From Longimicrobium sp. (GTDB taxonomy: Bacteria; Gemmatimonadota; Gemmatimonadetes; Longimicrobiales; Longimicrobiaceae), in contig DASVTZ010000134.1 of the NCBI GenBank assembly GCA_036387335.1, positions 1-34,973 of the forward strand: 34,973 bases of DNA, in the 5' to 3' direction. A model generated the notes under the pieces. The model was not told the DNA's origin, ran no database searches, and saw only the letters and a program-made list of their open reading frames with translations. Made by a program: the position numbers and the translations under genes. Below are positions 24,508-33,005 of the stretch, piece after piece (position 1 is the stretch's first letter; every line of letters begins with the position of its first letter).

Positions 24508-24808
24508 GTGAGAGAAATGCCGCGTACGGCCCGGCGCCAGGAGATACAAACGGCTTCTTGCGATCATCTGGATCGCAGCCATCGTCGGAATCACGCTGTC
24601 CGCGCGTGCGATGCTCGTCGCGATCCTCGATGCGCCATTCGTCCCAGCCGAGCGGCTGTGGAGGAGCGTGGCGAAGCAGGCGCTTTTCATCTGCGGGGGC
24701 GCCATTATGCTTTGGATCGCTCATCGGGGCACAAGTAGGAACCTTGCTCCACCGGAGTGGCTACTGCTGGTGCTCGTGCTACTCCAATCGCTTGCGATCG
24801 TGCTGTAG
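24508..24808 (+). pseudogene. Frameshifted small membrane-protein gene
   Basis: A strong ribosome site, GGAGGAGG (24492-24499), sits 8 bases before GTG 24508, which opens a frame reading VREMPRTARR. From about 24540 the protein-like reading moves to the next frame, RRYKRLLAIIWIAAIVGITL, and stays open to TAG at 24808. That second frame holds three hydrophobic segments (the last WLLLVLVLLQSLAIVL) but has no start codon of its own before ATG 24611. A one-base insertion between 24530 and 24545 would explain this. A sequencing error or a real break are both possible; a short product from ATG 24611 (65 residues) cannot be excluded. Confidence 0.5.
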
Positions 24809-25002
24809 GTATTTCTGTTGGCAGTTCGATTAGAGGCTTGGGCGTGTCCCCCCTGGCGAGGGAGCGGGCGCTGAGAACCGGGAGTTTCTGCTCTCGTGGC
24901 GACAGCGCGTCAGCGATTTACACCGGCACTGAAATCTTCACGGCCGCGGTTGCCTGATCTCCGTACGCCTTAGCACCTGTATGAACCCGGTGAGGTGGAA
25001 TG

Positions 25003-25290
25003 ATGACCACAGAACGCAAGATTTACCTGGTCTGCCTCATCGGTACGGGGCTGTTAACCCTGTTGAGCGTGTTCCTCGCGTTCGGGAGCTGGAACATGGG
25101 AGTGCCGCCCTCCCTGATGGCTTCCCTGTTGTTGTCGATAGCGGCAGGCTCGCTGACCGTGTCGATCGCGTGGCGCGCGTTTCAGGGTGTACGGCCTACT
25201 CCCCGTGATCCTGCCATGATCGCTTTGGATCTGCTCACGCCGGTGGGTCTGATCCTCATCTTCATCACGCTCTGGGAAATTCGAAGGTAG
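25003..25290 (+). CDS. Small membrane protein, paralog of 23906-24196
   Basis: The product has 95 residues from ATG 25003; GAGGTGG at 24992-24998 favours it over the ATG at 25000. It begins TTERKIYLVCLIGTG, has three hydrophobic segments (LLTLLSVFLAFGSW; LMASLLLSIAAGSLTVSIAW; LTPVGLILIFITLW) and the loop WRAFQGVRPTPRDPAMIAL. The start and loop match 23906-24196 closely, so the two arose by duplication. No lipoprotein partner precedes this copy; the frameshifted gene lies upstream instead. Function is unknown. Confidence 0.7.
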   Translation: MTTERKIYLVCLIGTGLLTLLSVFLAFGSWNMGVPPSLMASLLLSIAAGSLTVSIAWRAFQGVRPTPRDPAMIALDLLTPVGLILIFITLWEIRR

Positions 25291-25343
25291 CGGTGCCTCC
25301 CCGTCGGCTGCGGAAGTTCAACCACGATCAGATTCGAAAAACG

Positions 25344-25371
25344 GAGGGGCGGCTCGCGCGAGCCGCCCCTC
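25344..25371. terminator. Perfect 28-base palindrome, likely terminator
   Basis: GAGGGGCGGCTCGC and its exact complement form an uninterrupted palindrome. AAAAA precedes it on the plus strand, giving TTTTT after it on the minus strand; on the plus strand the following bases are not T-rich. It lies 53 bases after the 25003-25290 stop and ahead of the sugar gene cluster, so it probably insulates the two. Confidence 0.6.
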
Positions 25372-25512
25372 TGCTTGCGCGTCCGTCGGGAATTGAGGGT
25401 GCACGCGATGTGACTCCAGACGGCGATGATGCGTGATCAGGTGGCGATCTTGGCCGCGCATCGCTAGTCTATCACGTACGTCCTTGCACGCACCCCCTCC
25501 AGCCCATCCCCG

Positions 25513-26856
25513 ATGGCACTTCCGACCCCCCTCCAGACGGTTGAGGCACGCAGCGATGTGACGGATGGCGGAGCGGCGGCTCTCCCCGCCCTGCTCGGGG
25601 GAACCCCGACCGTCCGCATCCCCGGCCCGCACTTCCGGTGGCCTCTCATCGAAGCGGACGACGAGGAGGCGGTGCTCGCACAGCTGCGCAGCGCCGAGCT
25701 CTCGTACCATCGCCGCGCGGGCGTCGTGGCGGAGCTCGAGGACGCATTCGCGGAGTTCCACGGCGTTCCCTTTGCGATGTCCGCCAATTCGGGGAGCGCG
25801 GCGCTGCACGCGGCGTTCTTCGCGCTCGACCTGGAGCCGGGGGACGAGGTGCTGGCGCCGGCATACACGCACCTTTCCACGGTGCTCCCGATGCTGCACT
25901 GCCACCTCGTTCCCGTTCTGTGCGACGTGGACGAGGAAACGGGGAACCTGGACCTCGCGGATGCGGAGCCGCGCATCGGCCCCCGAACCCGGGCCATCGT
26001 GGTCACGCACCAGTACGGCCACGTGTGCGACATGCCCGCCGTGCTCGCCTTCGCGCAGAAGCACGGGCTGCGCGTGGTGGAGGACTGCTCGCACGCGCAC
26101 GGGGCCACGCTCGACGGACGGCTCGCCGGCACGTTCGGGGACGCGGGGTGCTTCAGCCTGCAGGCCCACAAGGCGGTGCCCGCCGGCGAGGGCGGGGTGC
26201 TGATCTGCAGCGATCCGCGGGTGATGGAGCGCGCCGCGCTACTGGGCCATTTCCGGCAGCGCACCCCCGCCACCACCGACGCGTACGCGCCCTTTGCGGA
26301 GACGGGATACGGCCTCAAGAACCGGCTCCACCCCCTGGGCGCGGCCCTTGCCCTGTCGCAGCTGCGCAAGCTGCCGGCGCGCATCGAAGCGCGGCGCGCG
26401 AACCTGCAGTACTTTGACGAGCAGCTGCGCGGCGTTCCCGGGGTCCGCCCTCTCGCGACGGCGCCGGGGGTGTCGCGCGGAGGGTACTTCCGCTACCTGG
26501 TGCACTACGACGCGGCGGAGCTGGGCGGGCTGCCGGCGGCGCGCTATGTGGAGGCGCTGCGGGCCGAAGGCGTGCAGGAGGTGAACCCGGGGAGCCTGGC
26601 CAGGCCCCTGCACCTCACCCCCATCTTCCAGACGCTCGACGACCGCATGTACCGCAACGGATGGCCACGGCGCGGCGCGCACACCGACCGCGCCCTCGTG
26701 TACGGCCCCGGCGACTTTCCCGGCGCGGAGCGGTTTTCCGCGACCACGCTCCAGTTTCCGGCGTTCACGCAGCCCAGCTTCCACATCATCGACGCGTACC
26801 GCGAGGCGATGGTGAAGGTGGCGCGGCATGCATCGCTTCTGGCGGAGGGCGCTTGA
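25513..26856 (+). CDS. DegT/DnrJ/EryC1-type PLP aminotransferase
   Basis: Enzymes of this family transfer an amino group to keto-sugars in glycan or antibiotic sugar pathways. The 447-residue product starts at ATG 25513. It shows MSANSGSAALHAAFFALDL (90-108), DEVLAPAYTHLST, the PLP aspartate in VVEDCSHAHGA (D191) and the PLP lysine in SLQAHKAVPAGEGG (K220). The C-terminal substrate domain is complete. About 40 extra N-terminal residues precede the usual start. It opens a four-gene run: its stop overlaps the next gene in TTGA. The substrate sugar is unknown. Confidence 0.92.
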   Translation: MALPTPLQTVEARSDVTDGGAAALPALLGGTPTVRIPGPHFRWPLIEADDEEAVLAQLRSAELSYHRRAGVVAELEDAFAEFHGVPFAMSANSGSAALHAAFFALDLEPGDEVLAPAYTHLSTVLPMLHCHLVPVLCDVDEETGNLDLADAEPRIGPRTRAIVVTHQYGHVCDMPAVLAFAQKHGLRVVEDCSHAHGATLDGRLAGTFGDAGCFSLQAHKAVPAGEGGVLICSDPRVMERAALLGHFRQRTPATTDAYAPFAETGYGLKNRLHPLGAALALSQLRKLPARIEARRANLQYFDEQLRGVPGVRPLATAPGVSRGGYFRYLVHYDAAELGGLPAARYVEALRAEGVQEVNPGSLARPLHLTPIFQTLDDRMYRNGWPRRGAHTDRALVYGPGDFPGAERFSATTLQFPAFTQPSFHIIDAYREAMVKVARHASLLAEGA

Positions 26857-28142
26857 GGACGGTGATCGCGGGGGGAGGCGTGGCAGGGCTCGCCGCCGCC
26901 CGGGCGCTTCGCTCGCGCGGGCTGGGGTGCACCATCCTGGAAGGCACGGGCGAGCTCGGGGGGCTGGCGTCCACGGACCAGTCGGAAGGGTTCAGCTTCG
27001 ACCGCACTGGGCACGTCCTGCACTTCAGCCGGCCGGAGGTGCGGGCCGAGGTCGAGGCGCTCGGCGTGCCGCTCACGCGCACGGAGAGGCGCGCCGCGGT
27101 GGTGGTACGCGACGCGGTGGTGCCCTACCCCTTCCAGTTCAACCTGTGGGCGCTGGGCGAGCCCGGCCTCGCCAGGCGGGCGCTGGACGGGGCGCGCGAG
27201 GCGCACGCCGGCCGCGACCCGAACCCCGCCACCTTCGCAGGCGTGCTGGCGGGGGCGTGGGGGGAGACGATGGAGACGCTCTTCTTCAGGCCCTACAACG
27301 AGAAGCTCTGGGGAAGGAGCCTGGAGGAGCTGCCGCCGGACTGCGCGGGCGACTTCCTCCCCGATCCCCAGCTCCCCCTGGTGGAGGAGGGCATCCTGGG
27401 GCCGACCGGCTACACGGGGTACAACGCGCACTTCCTCTATCCCGCGTCCGGGCGGCTAGGCGACGTCGTCGATGCGCTGGCGCGGCCCCTCCTGGAACAG
27501 GTGCGCCTGCACAGCACCGTCGCGTCAGTGGACCTGGAGCGCCGCACGGCCGCCACCCGCGACGGACGGGAGTTCCCGTTCGACCACCTGATCAGCACGA
27601 TGCCGCTTCCCGCGTTGCTGGCGGCCGCGAAGCTCCCCCACCCCCCGGCCGGGCTCCTGGACGCGACCAGCGTGGGCAACGTCCGCGTCCGCATCCGGGG
27701 GCGGATGCTGAGCGACCTCCACTGGATCTACACCCCCGATCCCTCCGTCGTCTTCCACCGCGTGGGCTTTCCGGCGAACCTGAACCCCCGCACCTGTCCG
27801 CCGGGGTGCATCAGCCTTTCCATCGAGCGCACGATTCCGCGCGAAGGGGAGCGGCCCGGCACGCGTGAGATCGCTGCGTCGGCCGTGGAGTACCTCGTGC
27901 GCGTGGGGCTGATCGAGGTGGAGTCGTGGGACGCGGAGGAGATCGTGCTGTCGCCCGCGTACGTGGTGTGGCGGGCGGCGGGGCGTCCGTGGTTCCGCGA
28001 GATGGCGGAGCGCCTGCGCGAGCACGGGGTGGTGCTCGCCGGCCGCTTCGGCACCTGGGAGTACCTGTCGCTGGAGGGCGCCTTCGCGTCGGGGATGGCC
28101 GCGGCGGAAGACGTCGCGGGGCGGGAGGTGGCGCGTGTCTGA
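26853..28142 (+). CDS. FAD-dependent amine-oxidase/UDP-galactopyranose-mutase-like flavoprotein
   Basis: The product has 429 residues from TTG 26853, which lies within the upstream stop (TTGA overlap) and follows GGAGGG. A dinucleotide fold opens the protein (RTVIAGGGVAGLAAARAL; GGGVAG at 7-12), with an acidic LEGTGELGGLAST segment holding the FAD ribose. It continues in the protoporphyrinogen-oxidase/NAD(P)-binding style (FRPYNEKLWGRSLEELP; YPASGRLGDVVDAL) seen in glycan-cluster flavoproteins. The end (AGRFGTWEYLSLEGAFASG) is the typical FAD-closing motif. In this context a role in sugar modification is likelier than in heme synthesis. Confidence 0.87.
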   Translation: MRTVIAGGGVAGLAAARALRSRGLGCTILEGTGELGGLASTDQSEGFSFDRTGHVLHFSRPEVRAEVEALGVPLTRTERRAAVVVRDAVVPYPFQFNLWALGEPGLARRALDGAREAHAGRDPNPATFAGVLAGAWGETMETLFFRPYNEKLWGRSLEELPPDCAGDFLPDPQLPLVEEGILGPTGYTGYNAHFLYPASGRLGDVVDALARPLLEQVRLHSTVASVDLERRTAATRDGREFPFDHLISTMPLPALLAAAKLPHPPAGLLDATSVGNVRVRIRGRMLSDLHWIYTPDPSVVFHRVGFPANLNPRTCPPGCISLSIERTIPREGERPGTREIAASAVEYLVRVGLIEVESWDAEEIVLSPAYVVWRAAGRPWFREMAERLREHGVVLAGRFGTWEYLSLEGAFASGMAAAEDVAGREVARV

Positions 28143-29073
28143 CGTGCGGCGCGTGGTGATCGTGGGCGGGTGCGGGTTCATCGGGAGCCGGCTCGCCAAC
28201 GCGCTCGCCGCGCGGGGGGCCGACGTCACCGTGGCAGACATTGCCCCTCCCCCCGCCGACCTGGACCCGCGCTGCCGTGTGGAGGAGCGGGACGTCCGCC
28301 GGGCCTCCGAGCTTCGCGGGGTGACGCGTGGCGCGGAGGCGGTCTTCGCGCTGGCGGCGAAGCTCAAGAAGACGTGCGAGGAGGATCCCGCCCGCGGGTG
28401 GCAGACCAACGTGCTGGGGATCGCCAACCTGCTGGAAGAGGTGATCGCCTCCGGCAGCCGGCCGCGCGTCGTCTTCACCAGCTCGGGCGGGGTGTACGAT
28501 CCCGACGGCACCGTGTTCCCCACTCCGGAGTCGGGGGCTCTCCGGGCGGTGGGGCTCTACGCGGCGTCGAAGCTCGCCGGGGAGGGGATGGTGGCGGCCT
28601 CGGCGGCGGCGGGCGGCTTCTCCGCCGTCATCTTCCGCCCCTTCACCGTGTTCGGCGCGGGGCCGGCGGCGGGTGAGCGGGGGCACTTCATCGCGCACTG
28701 GCTGGAGCTCGCCGCCGCCGGACGCCCGCTGACGCTGCACGGCGACGGGTGCGGCACGGTGGACCTCACCTGGGTGGGCGACGCGGTGCGCGCGCTGGAG
28801 ATGGCGGCGCGCGCCCCCATCCCCGCGAGGGAGTGCCGCACGTACAACCTGGGCGGCGGAACCGAGACGCCGGTGTTCGAGGTAGCCCGCTGGATGCGCG
28901 ACGCCGATCCGTCGATCACGGTGACGCACACGGCCGCGCCGCACCAGTCGCCCTCGCGGCAGTCCGCGGACATGCGGCGCATCCGCGACGAGCTGGGATA
29001 TGAGCCGGGGGTGCACCCGCGCGACGAGATCCGGCGCCTGGTGAAGACCCGGCTGCACGGGGCGGCGCGGTGA
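28135..29073 (+). CDS. NAD-dependent epimerase/dehydratase (extended SDR)
   Basis: The product has 312 residues from GTG 28135, 8 bases inside the previous gene. The NAD site is GGCGFIG (11-17), the active site T115/S116-S117 in VVFTSSGGVYD and YAASK (Y142, K146). The substrate-domain segment FRPFTVFGAGPAAGERG is typical of enzymes acting on nucleotide sugars or steroid-like sugars. Its end overlaps the next start in GTGA. Substrate cannot be named, but together with the aminotransferase it would make an amino-deoxysugar or modify one. Confidence 0.9.
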   Translation: MSDVRRVVIVGGCGFIGSRLANALAARGADVTVADIAPPPADLDPRCRVEERDVRRASELRGVTRGAEAVFALAAKLKKTCEEDPARGWQTNVLGIANLLEEVIASGSRPRVVFTSSGGVYDPDGTVFPTPESGALRAVGLYAASKLAGEGMVAASAAAGGFSAVIFRPFTVFGAGPAAGERGHFIAHWLELAAAGRPLTLHGDGCGTVDLTWVGDAVRALEMAARAPIPARECRTYNLGGGTETPVFEVARWMRDADPSITVTHTAAPHQSPSRQSADMRRIRDELGYEPGVHPRDEIRRLVKTRLHGAAR

Positions 29074-30005
29074 GCACGGCGCTGACGGGGGGACTCCTGG
29101 CGGCGGTGCTGTGCGCCGCGCTCACGCCGCTCGCGGGTCGGCTGGCTACGCGGCTGGGGATCGTGGCGGGCGCCAACCCGGACGTGCCCACGCACACCCG
29201 TCCCGTGCCCCTGCTGGGGGGCGTCGCGATCGTGGCGGGAGTGGCGCCCGTGCTGGCGATGGCCGCGGCGGCGGACCCGCGCTGGAGGGCCCTCGTCCTC
29301 GCCCTGGTTCCCCTCGTGCTGCTGGGGCTCTACAAGGACTGGGCGGAGCGCCCGCTCTCTCCCATCCTGCAGCTCGTCGTCCAGGGCGTGGCGGCGGGGG
29401 TTCTGGTGTGGGGCGGACTGCGCCTCGACGTGCTTCCGCATCCCGCCGCCGACGCGGCCGCCAGCGTGTTCCTCTGCCTCTGGATCGTCAACAGCTGGAA
29501 CTTCATCGACGTGATGGACGGACTTGCCGCGAGCGTGGCGGTGGTCTGCGCCGTCACCTTCGCGCTTGCCGCGGCCCACCTGGGTGACCGGACGGCGGCG
29601 GCGGTCTCGCTTGCCGTCGCGGGGGGCGCGCTGGGCTTCCTGCTGCACAACCGGCCGCCGGCGCGCATCTTCATGGGCGACGTCGGCTCGTTTTCGCTGG
29701 GGCTTTCCTTCGCCGCGCTGGTGCTGGCGATGTCCAGCGACGTTGGCTCGGGAGCCGGCGCGCTCTTCCTGGTGGCGGTGCCGCTGGCGGACGTCGCGTT
29801 CAGCTCGCTCGTCCGCATCCGGGCCGGGCGCTCGCCGCTCGCGGGCGGGGCCGAGCACCTGTGCCTCCGCCTGCTGGCGCGGGGGTGGAAGGGACCGGTG
29901 ATCGTGGCGGCCGCGTCGCTCGCGGCCGCGGCAGGGGGAACGGCGGGGCTCTTCCTGCTTCGGCAGGCTTACGCGCCGCCGGCCGCGACGACCACCACCG
30001 AGTAG
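29070..30005 (+). CDS. WecA/MraY-type polyprenyl-phosphate sugar-1-phosphate transferase
   Basis: These membrane enzymes start glycan assembly by linking a sugar phosphate to undecaprenyl phosphate. The 311-residue product starts at GTG 29070 and has about ten membrane helices. It shows LLGLYKDWAERPLSP (D90, one of the usual two aspartates; the other position is K), NSWNFIDVMDGLAAS (N144, D147, D150) and RIFMGDVGSFSLGL with the conserved MGD. Its 3' end overlaps the convergent methyltransferase by 37 bases. Being last in the run of sugar genes, it fits the lipid-linked first step of a surface glycan. Confidence 0.9.
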   Translation: MSTALTGGLLAAVLCAALTPLAGRLATRLGIVAGANPDVPTHTRPVPLLGGVAIVAGVAPVLAMAAAADPRWRALVLALVPLVLLGLYKDWAERPLSPILQLVVQGVAAGVLVWGGLRLDVLPHPAADAAASVFLCLWIVNSWNFIDVMDGLAASVAVVCAVTFALAAAHLGDRTAAAVSLAVAGGALGFLLHNRPPARIFMGDVGSFSLGLSFAALVLAMSSDVGSGAGALFLVAVPLADVAFSSLVRIRAGRSPLAGGAEHLCLRLLARGWKGPVIVAAASLAAAAGGTAGLFLLRQAYAPPAATTTTE

Positions 30006-30688
30006 GGAAGGAGCGGGAGGCGCTGCTCGCGGACGATGCGCAGACCCTGCTCCTCCGCCAGGCGACGAACGGTGCCGGGGCTCTGGTGGACGTGGTTGAT
30101 GCACACGTAGGCACGCCCGCCGGGGCGCAGGCGCGGCCCCACCCCGGCCAGGAACCGGCCCAGCACCTCCCATCCCATCTCGCCTCCGCAGGTACGGACG
30201 GCCTGGCGGCGGCGCTCCTCGTCGTCGCTCAGCCCTGTATCGCGCATCTGCATCTCGAACACCGCGCGCGGCGTGAAGGGCGGAACGAACCACGCCACGT
30301 CAAAGGTCCCCTCCACACCCTCGAACAGATCAGTGCAGCGGACGTCGACCGGGAGTCCGTTGCTCTCCGCCGACTGCCGCGCCCAGCTCGCCCATTCCTC
30401 CACCAGCTCCGTCGCCACCACCTCCAGCCGCCACCGGCGCGCGGCCCACAGCGCCAGCGTCGCGTACGGGCCCGTGCCCACCTCCACCACGCGCATCCCG
30501 TCGCGCAGGTCGCGGGCGAGCGCCTGCCGGATGGCGAGCGTGCCCAGCTCCCAGAAGCTGGACGCGCCGCACGGGCGCAGGGTGGAGCCGAAGATCAGTC
30601 GGGTCGCGGCGGGCGACCGGTAGACCGTGCGGCGCACCGCCCGGTTCGCGGCCGACAGCAGGCGTACCCCCACCGAGGTGGTGCTCAT
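29969..30688 (-). CDS. SAM-dependent methyltransferase, HemK-like
   Basis: The product has 239 residues from ATG 30688, which overlaps the upstream glycosyltransferase stop by 4 bases. Motif I is VVEVGTGPYATLAL (67-80), followed by VVATELVEEWASWARQSAES and TFDVAWFVPPFTP. The VPPF motif stands where HemK-type N/Q-methyltransferases have NPPY, so the catalytic Asn is replaced by Val. A C-terminal half with CGGEMGWEVLGRFL and the final strand LLPYSVVVVAAGG completes the fold. It probably methylates a product of the glycan cluster; that is inference from coupling to the glycosyltransferase. Confidence 0.85.
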   Translation of the reverse strand: MSTTSVGVRLLSAANRAVRRTVYRSPAATRLIFGSTLRPCGASSFWELGTLAIRQALARDLRDGMRVVEVGTGPYATLALWAARRWRLEVVATELVEEWASWARQSAESNGLPVDVRCTDLFEGVEGTFDVAWFVPPFTPRAVFEMQMRDTGLSDDEERRRQAVRTCGGEMGWEVLGRFLAGVGPRLRPGGRAYVCINHVHQSPGTVRRLAEEQGLRIVREQRLPLLPYSVVVVAAGGA

Positions 30689-31863
30689 CTTCCTTCGTCT
30701 CCCGGAGAACGGATGGCCAGCAACTCCTCGTACACGGCGAGCGTTTCCCGCACCACCTGGTCCGCGCCGAACTCCGTCTCGGCGGCGAGGCGCGCGTTGG
30801 AGCCGAGGGTGCGGCGGAGCTCGGGGTCGTTCAGCAGCCTCGCCAGGGCTCGCGCGAGCGCGGCGGGATCGCGGGGTGGCACGAGGATGCCCGTCTCGCC
30901 GTCGATCACCAGCTCGCGGCAACCCGGCACGTCCGTGGCCACCATCGCCTTGCCGCACGCCGCCGCTTCCAGCAGCACCTTGGGGAGCCCTTCGCCGTAC
31001 CACGACGGGAGGCACACGACGGCGGCGGAGCCGATCACGGCGGCCATGTCGGCGCGCGCCCCCCACCACTCCACCTCGCCCGCCCCAGACCACGCCCGCA
31101 GCGTCTCTTCGCTCAGCGAGCTGCGATGCGCGGGGTCCGGCTTGCCGACCAGGACGAAGCGCGCGGAAACGCCGCGCGCACGGAGCTCCCGTGCCGCGGC
31201 GGCGAAGTCACCGACTCCCTTTTCGCGCATCATCCGGCCCGCGTAGAGCACGACCGGCGCGCCGCCGGGCTCCGGCACCGGCGCGAACGCCTCCAGGTCC
31301 ACACCCGACCCACGGATCACGGCGGAGCGGCCGGGCCGGGCAGCGCCCGCGCGCGTCAGCAGATCCAGGTCGTCGCGATTCTGGAAGATGATGCGCGCGC
31401 GCCGGTGCCCCGCAGCCAGCCGCAGCAGCAGGAGGATCAGGCGGCGCAGAAAGGGGGCCTTCCACGAACGCGAAGTGAACGCCATCCCCAGGCCGGTGAT
31501 GGTGTTCGCGCACACGGCCCGACCGCTGAGCCGCGCCGCGATCCCGCCGTAGATCACCGGCTTCAGCGCGAAGTGGTGCACCAGGTCCGGCCGATGACGC
31601 CGGTACGCGGCGAGCACCTGCGCGAGGCTGCGCAGCTCCGTCAGCGGGTTGATGCTCCCCCGCGCGACGAACCAGGGGATGATCCGAAATCCGTCCGCCA
31701 CCTCCTCGGGCATACCGCCGGTGTCCATCATCACCGTGACGTCGGCGCCCGCTTCTCGCAGCACGTGGGCGAGCGCCAGCCGGTTTCGGCGGAAGTCATC
31801 CCAATCGAGGAGGAGGAACAGGAACCGCACCCCAGCCAAGCTCGCGGGCGCCGAGGTGCTCAC
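30685..31863 (-). CDS. Group-1 (GT4) glycosyltransferase
   Basis: I start at GTG 31863, with GGAG 8 bases upstream; GTG 31830, nearer the Rossmann start, is the alternative. The 392-residue product has the GT-B fold: an N-terminal domain (VRFLFLLLDWDDFRRNRLAL; HHFALKPVIYGGIAARLSG) and a C-terminal nucleotide-sugar domain (VLYAGRMMREKGVGDF; SWYGEGLPKVLLEAAACG with the E-x7-E motif; TDVPGCRELVIDGETGILV). It resembles WbpH/PglA-like transferases that add sugars to lipid-linked glycans. It is coupled to the methyltransferase after it and 22 bases from the acidic repeat protein before it. Confidence 0.92.
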   Translation of the reverse strand: MSTSAPASLAGVRFLFLLLDWDDFRRNRLALAHVLREAGADVTVMMDTGGMPEEVADGFRIIPWFVARGSINPLTELRSLAQVLAAYRRHRPDLVHHFALKPVIYGGIAARLSGRAVCANTITGLGMAFTSRSWKAPFLRRLILLLLRLAAGHRRARIIFQNRDDLDLLTRAGAARPGRSAVIRGSGVDLEAFAPVPEPGGAPVVLYAGRMMREKGVGDFAAAARELRARGVSARFVLVGKPDPAHRSSLSEETLRAWSGAGEVEWWGARADMAAVIGSAAVVCLPSWYGEGLPKVLLEAAACGKAMVATDVPGCRELVIDGETGILVPPRDPAALARALARLLNDPELRRTLGSNARLAAETEFGADQVVRETLAVYEELLAIRSPGDEGR

Positions 31864-31885
31864 ACGACCGGCTCCGGAATAGCGG

Positions 31886-32881
31886 TCAGGCTCCGCCCTC
31901 GCGCCGCCCGTGGCCGTAGCCGAGCACGAATCCTGTGACCAGCAGCCCGAGCGCGTCGCCGGAGCCGCCCGCCAGGAAGGCGCCGGGGTCGTCGCGCAGG
32001 GCGCGGGCGATCGACTCCAGGCGGTCCGCGACCTCGCCGTATGCCGATGCGTCGGATGCGGCGACGGTCTGCGTGGCTGCCTCGGGCGCGAGGGGAGACT
32101 CGTCGGGAGCGCTCTCTTCGACGACGGGCGCGTCGTGGGCGAAGAGCGCCTGGGCGGGCGGCGCCTCTTCCGCCTCCGCGATGAACGGTGGCCACTGGGG
32201 CTCGGCGGATGACGCGGCTTCGGGCGCGGAGTCGCCCCACGGACCCGCTTCTTCTGCAGAGGGCGTCTCGGCCCACGGCGCCACGTCGTGCGGCGCCGGC
32301 TTTTCGGCCCATGGCGCGGCCTCGGCGGGAGCGGGCGACTCGACCCAGGCGCCGGCTTGCTCGGGCGCGGGGGTTTCGGCCCACGGCGCTTCGTCGGCCA
32401 CGGTCGTTTCCGTCCATGGCGCGGTCTCCTCGGCGGCGGCCGGCTCGCTCCACGGCTCGTCGGCGGAGGCCCACGGCATCGCCTCGTCGGGCGCGGCGGT
32501 GTCCTGCGCGGCTTCCTCGGAGGCCGGCTGCGCGCCACCCGCGTCCCATCCGGCCCATCCCGCCATCTCGTCCGCATCGGCGACGGGCTCGGCGGCGTGG
32601 ACGCGCGGGCCCCCGGCGGGCATCTCCAGCCAGGGGAAGTCCTCGGCGGCGGGGGGCGCGGCGGCCTCCCACTGCTGCGCTCCCGCCTCTTCCGCGTCGA
32701 AGCCGTGCTGCGGAAGGTCGCCCTCCGGATCGCCTGGGTCGTGGGCGGGGAGCGGGACCTCCATCGTGAACTCGTCCGGCGCGGGCTCCGCGGGGGCGGA
32801 GGGCGCGGAACGCGGCGCCGGCGGCATGAACGGCGGAAACACGAAGGCGTTGGGCGCGGAATCGCCCGGGAGTGCGCTCAT
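31886..32881 (-). CDS. Acidic low-complexity protein with PW-x-E repeats
   Basis: The product has 331 residues from ATG 32881. The first 125 residues are Pro/Ala/Glu-rich. The centre has six or seven tandem units of about 12-13 residues built on APWAETPAPEQ (Trp, then Glu, then Pro-rich), the clearest between residues about 135 and 230. The last 45 residues are different: an amphipathic helix (YGEVADRLESIARALRDDP) and a Gly-rich hydrophobic end (GLLVTGFVLGYGHGRREGG). No signal peptide is seen. Such acidic Trp repeats are rare and suggest a multivalent linker or scaffold; it is the first gene of a three-gene run with the glycosyltransferase. The family is not recognised. Confidence 0.75.
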   Translation of the reverse strand: MSALPGDSAPNAFVFPPFMPPAPRSAPSAPAEPAPDEFTMEVPLPAHDPGDPEGDLPQHGFDAEEAGAQQWEAAAPPAAEDFPWLEMPAGGPRVHAAEPVADADEMAGWAGWDAGGAQPASEEAAQDTAAPDEAMPWASADEPWSEPAAAEETAPWTETTVADEAPWAETPAPEQAGAWVESPAPAEAAPWAEKPAPHDVAPWAETPSAEEAGPWGDSAPEAASSAEPQWPPFIAEAEEAPPAQALFAHDAPVVEESAPDESPLAPEAATQTVAASDASAYGEVADRLESIARALRDDPGAFLAGGSGDALGLLVTGFVLGYGHGRREGGA

Positions 32882-33005
32882 GGAGGCTGCCCGAAAGAGG
32901 AGTTGAGGCGGGGCCGTGCGTGGGTGGATTCGCACGGAACGTACGTGCTGCGGCGGCGCGTTGTCAACGACGCCGGTGCCCCCGCGGGAGCGCTGGCGCC
33001 AGGGA

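Noticed and set aside
22510-25290. Integrated mobile element at tRNA-Arg
   Set aside because: No integrase, transposase or duplicated tRNA 3' end is visible, and the odd segment lies on the 5' side of the tRNA, opposite to the usual integration side.
26853-28142. Protoporphyrinogen oxidase (hemG/hemY) call
   Set aside because: The fold is similar, but the gene is embedded in a sugar cluster and lacks other heme genes nearby; a general flavoprotein call is safer.
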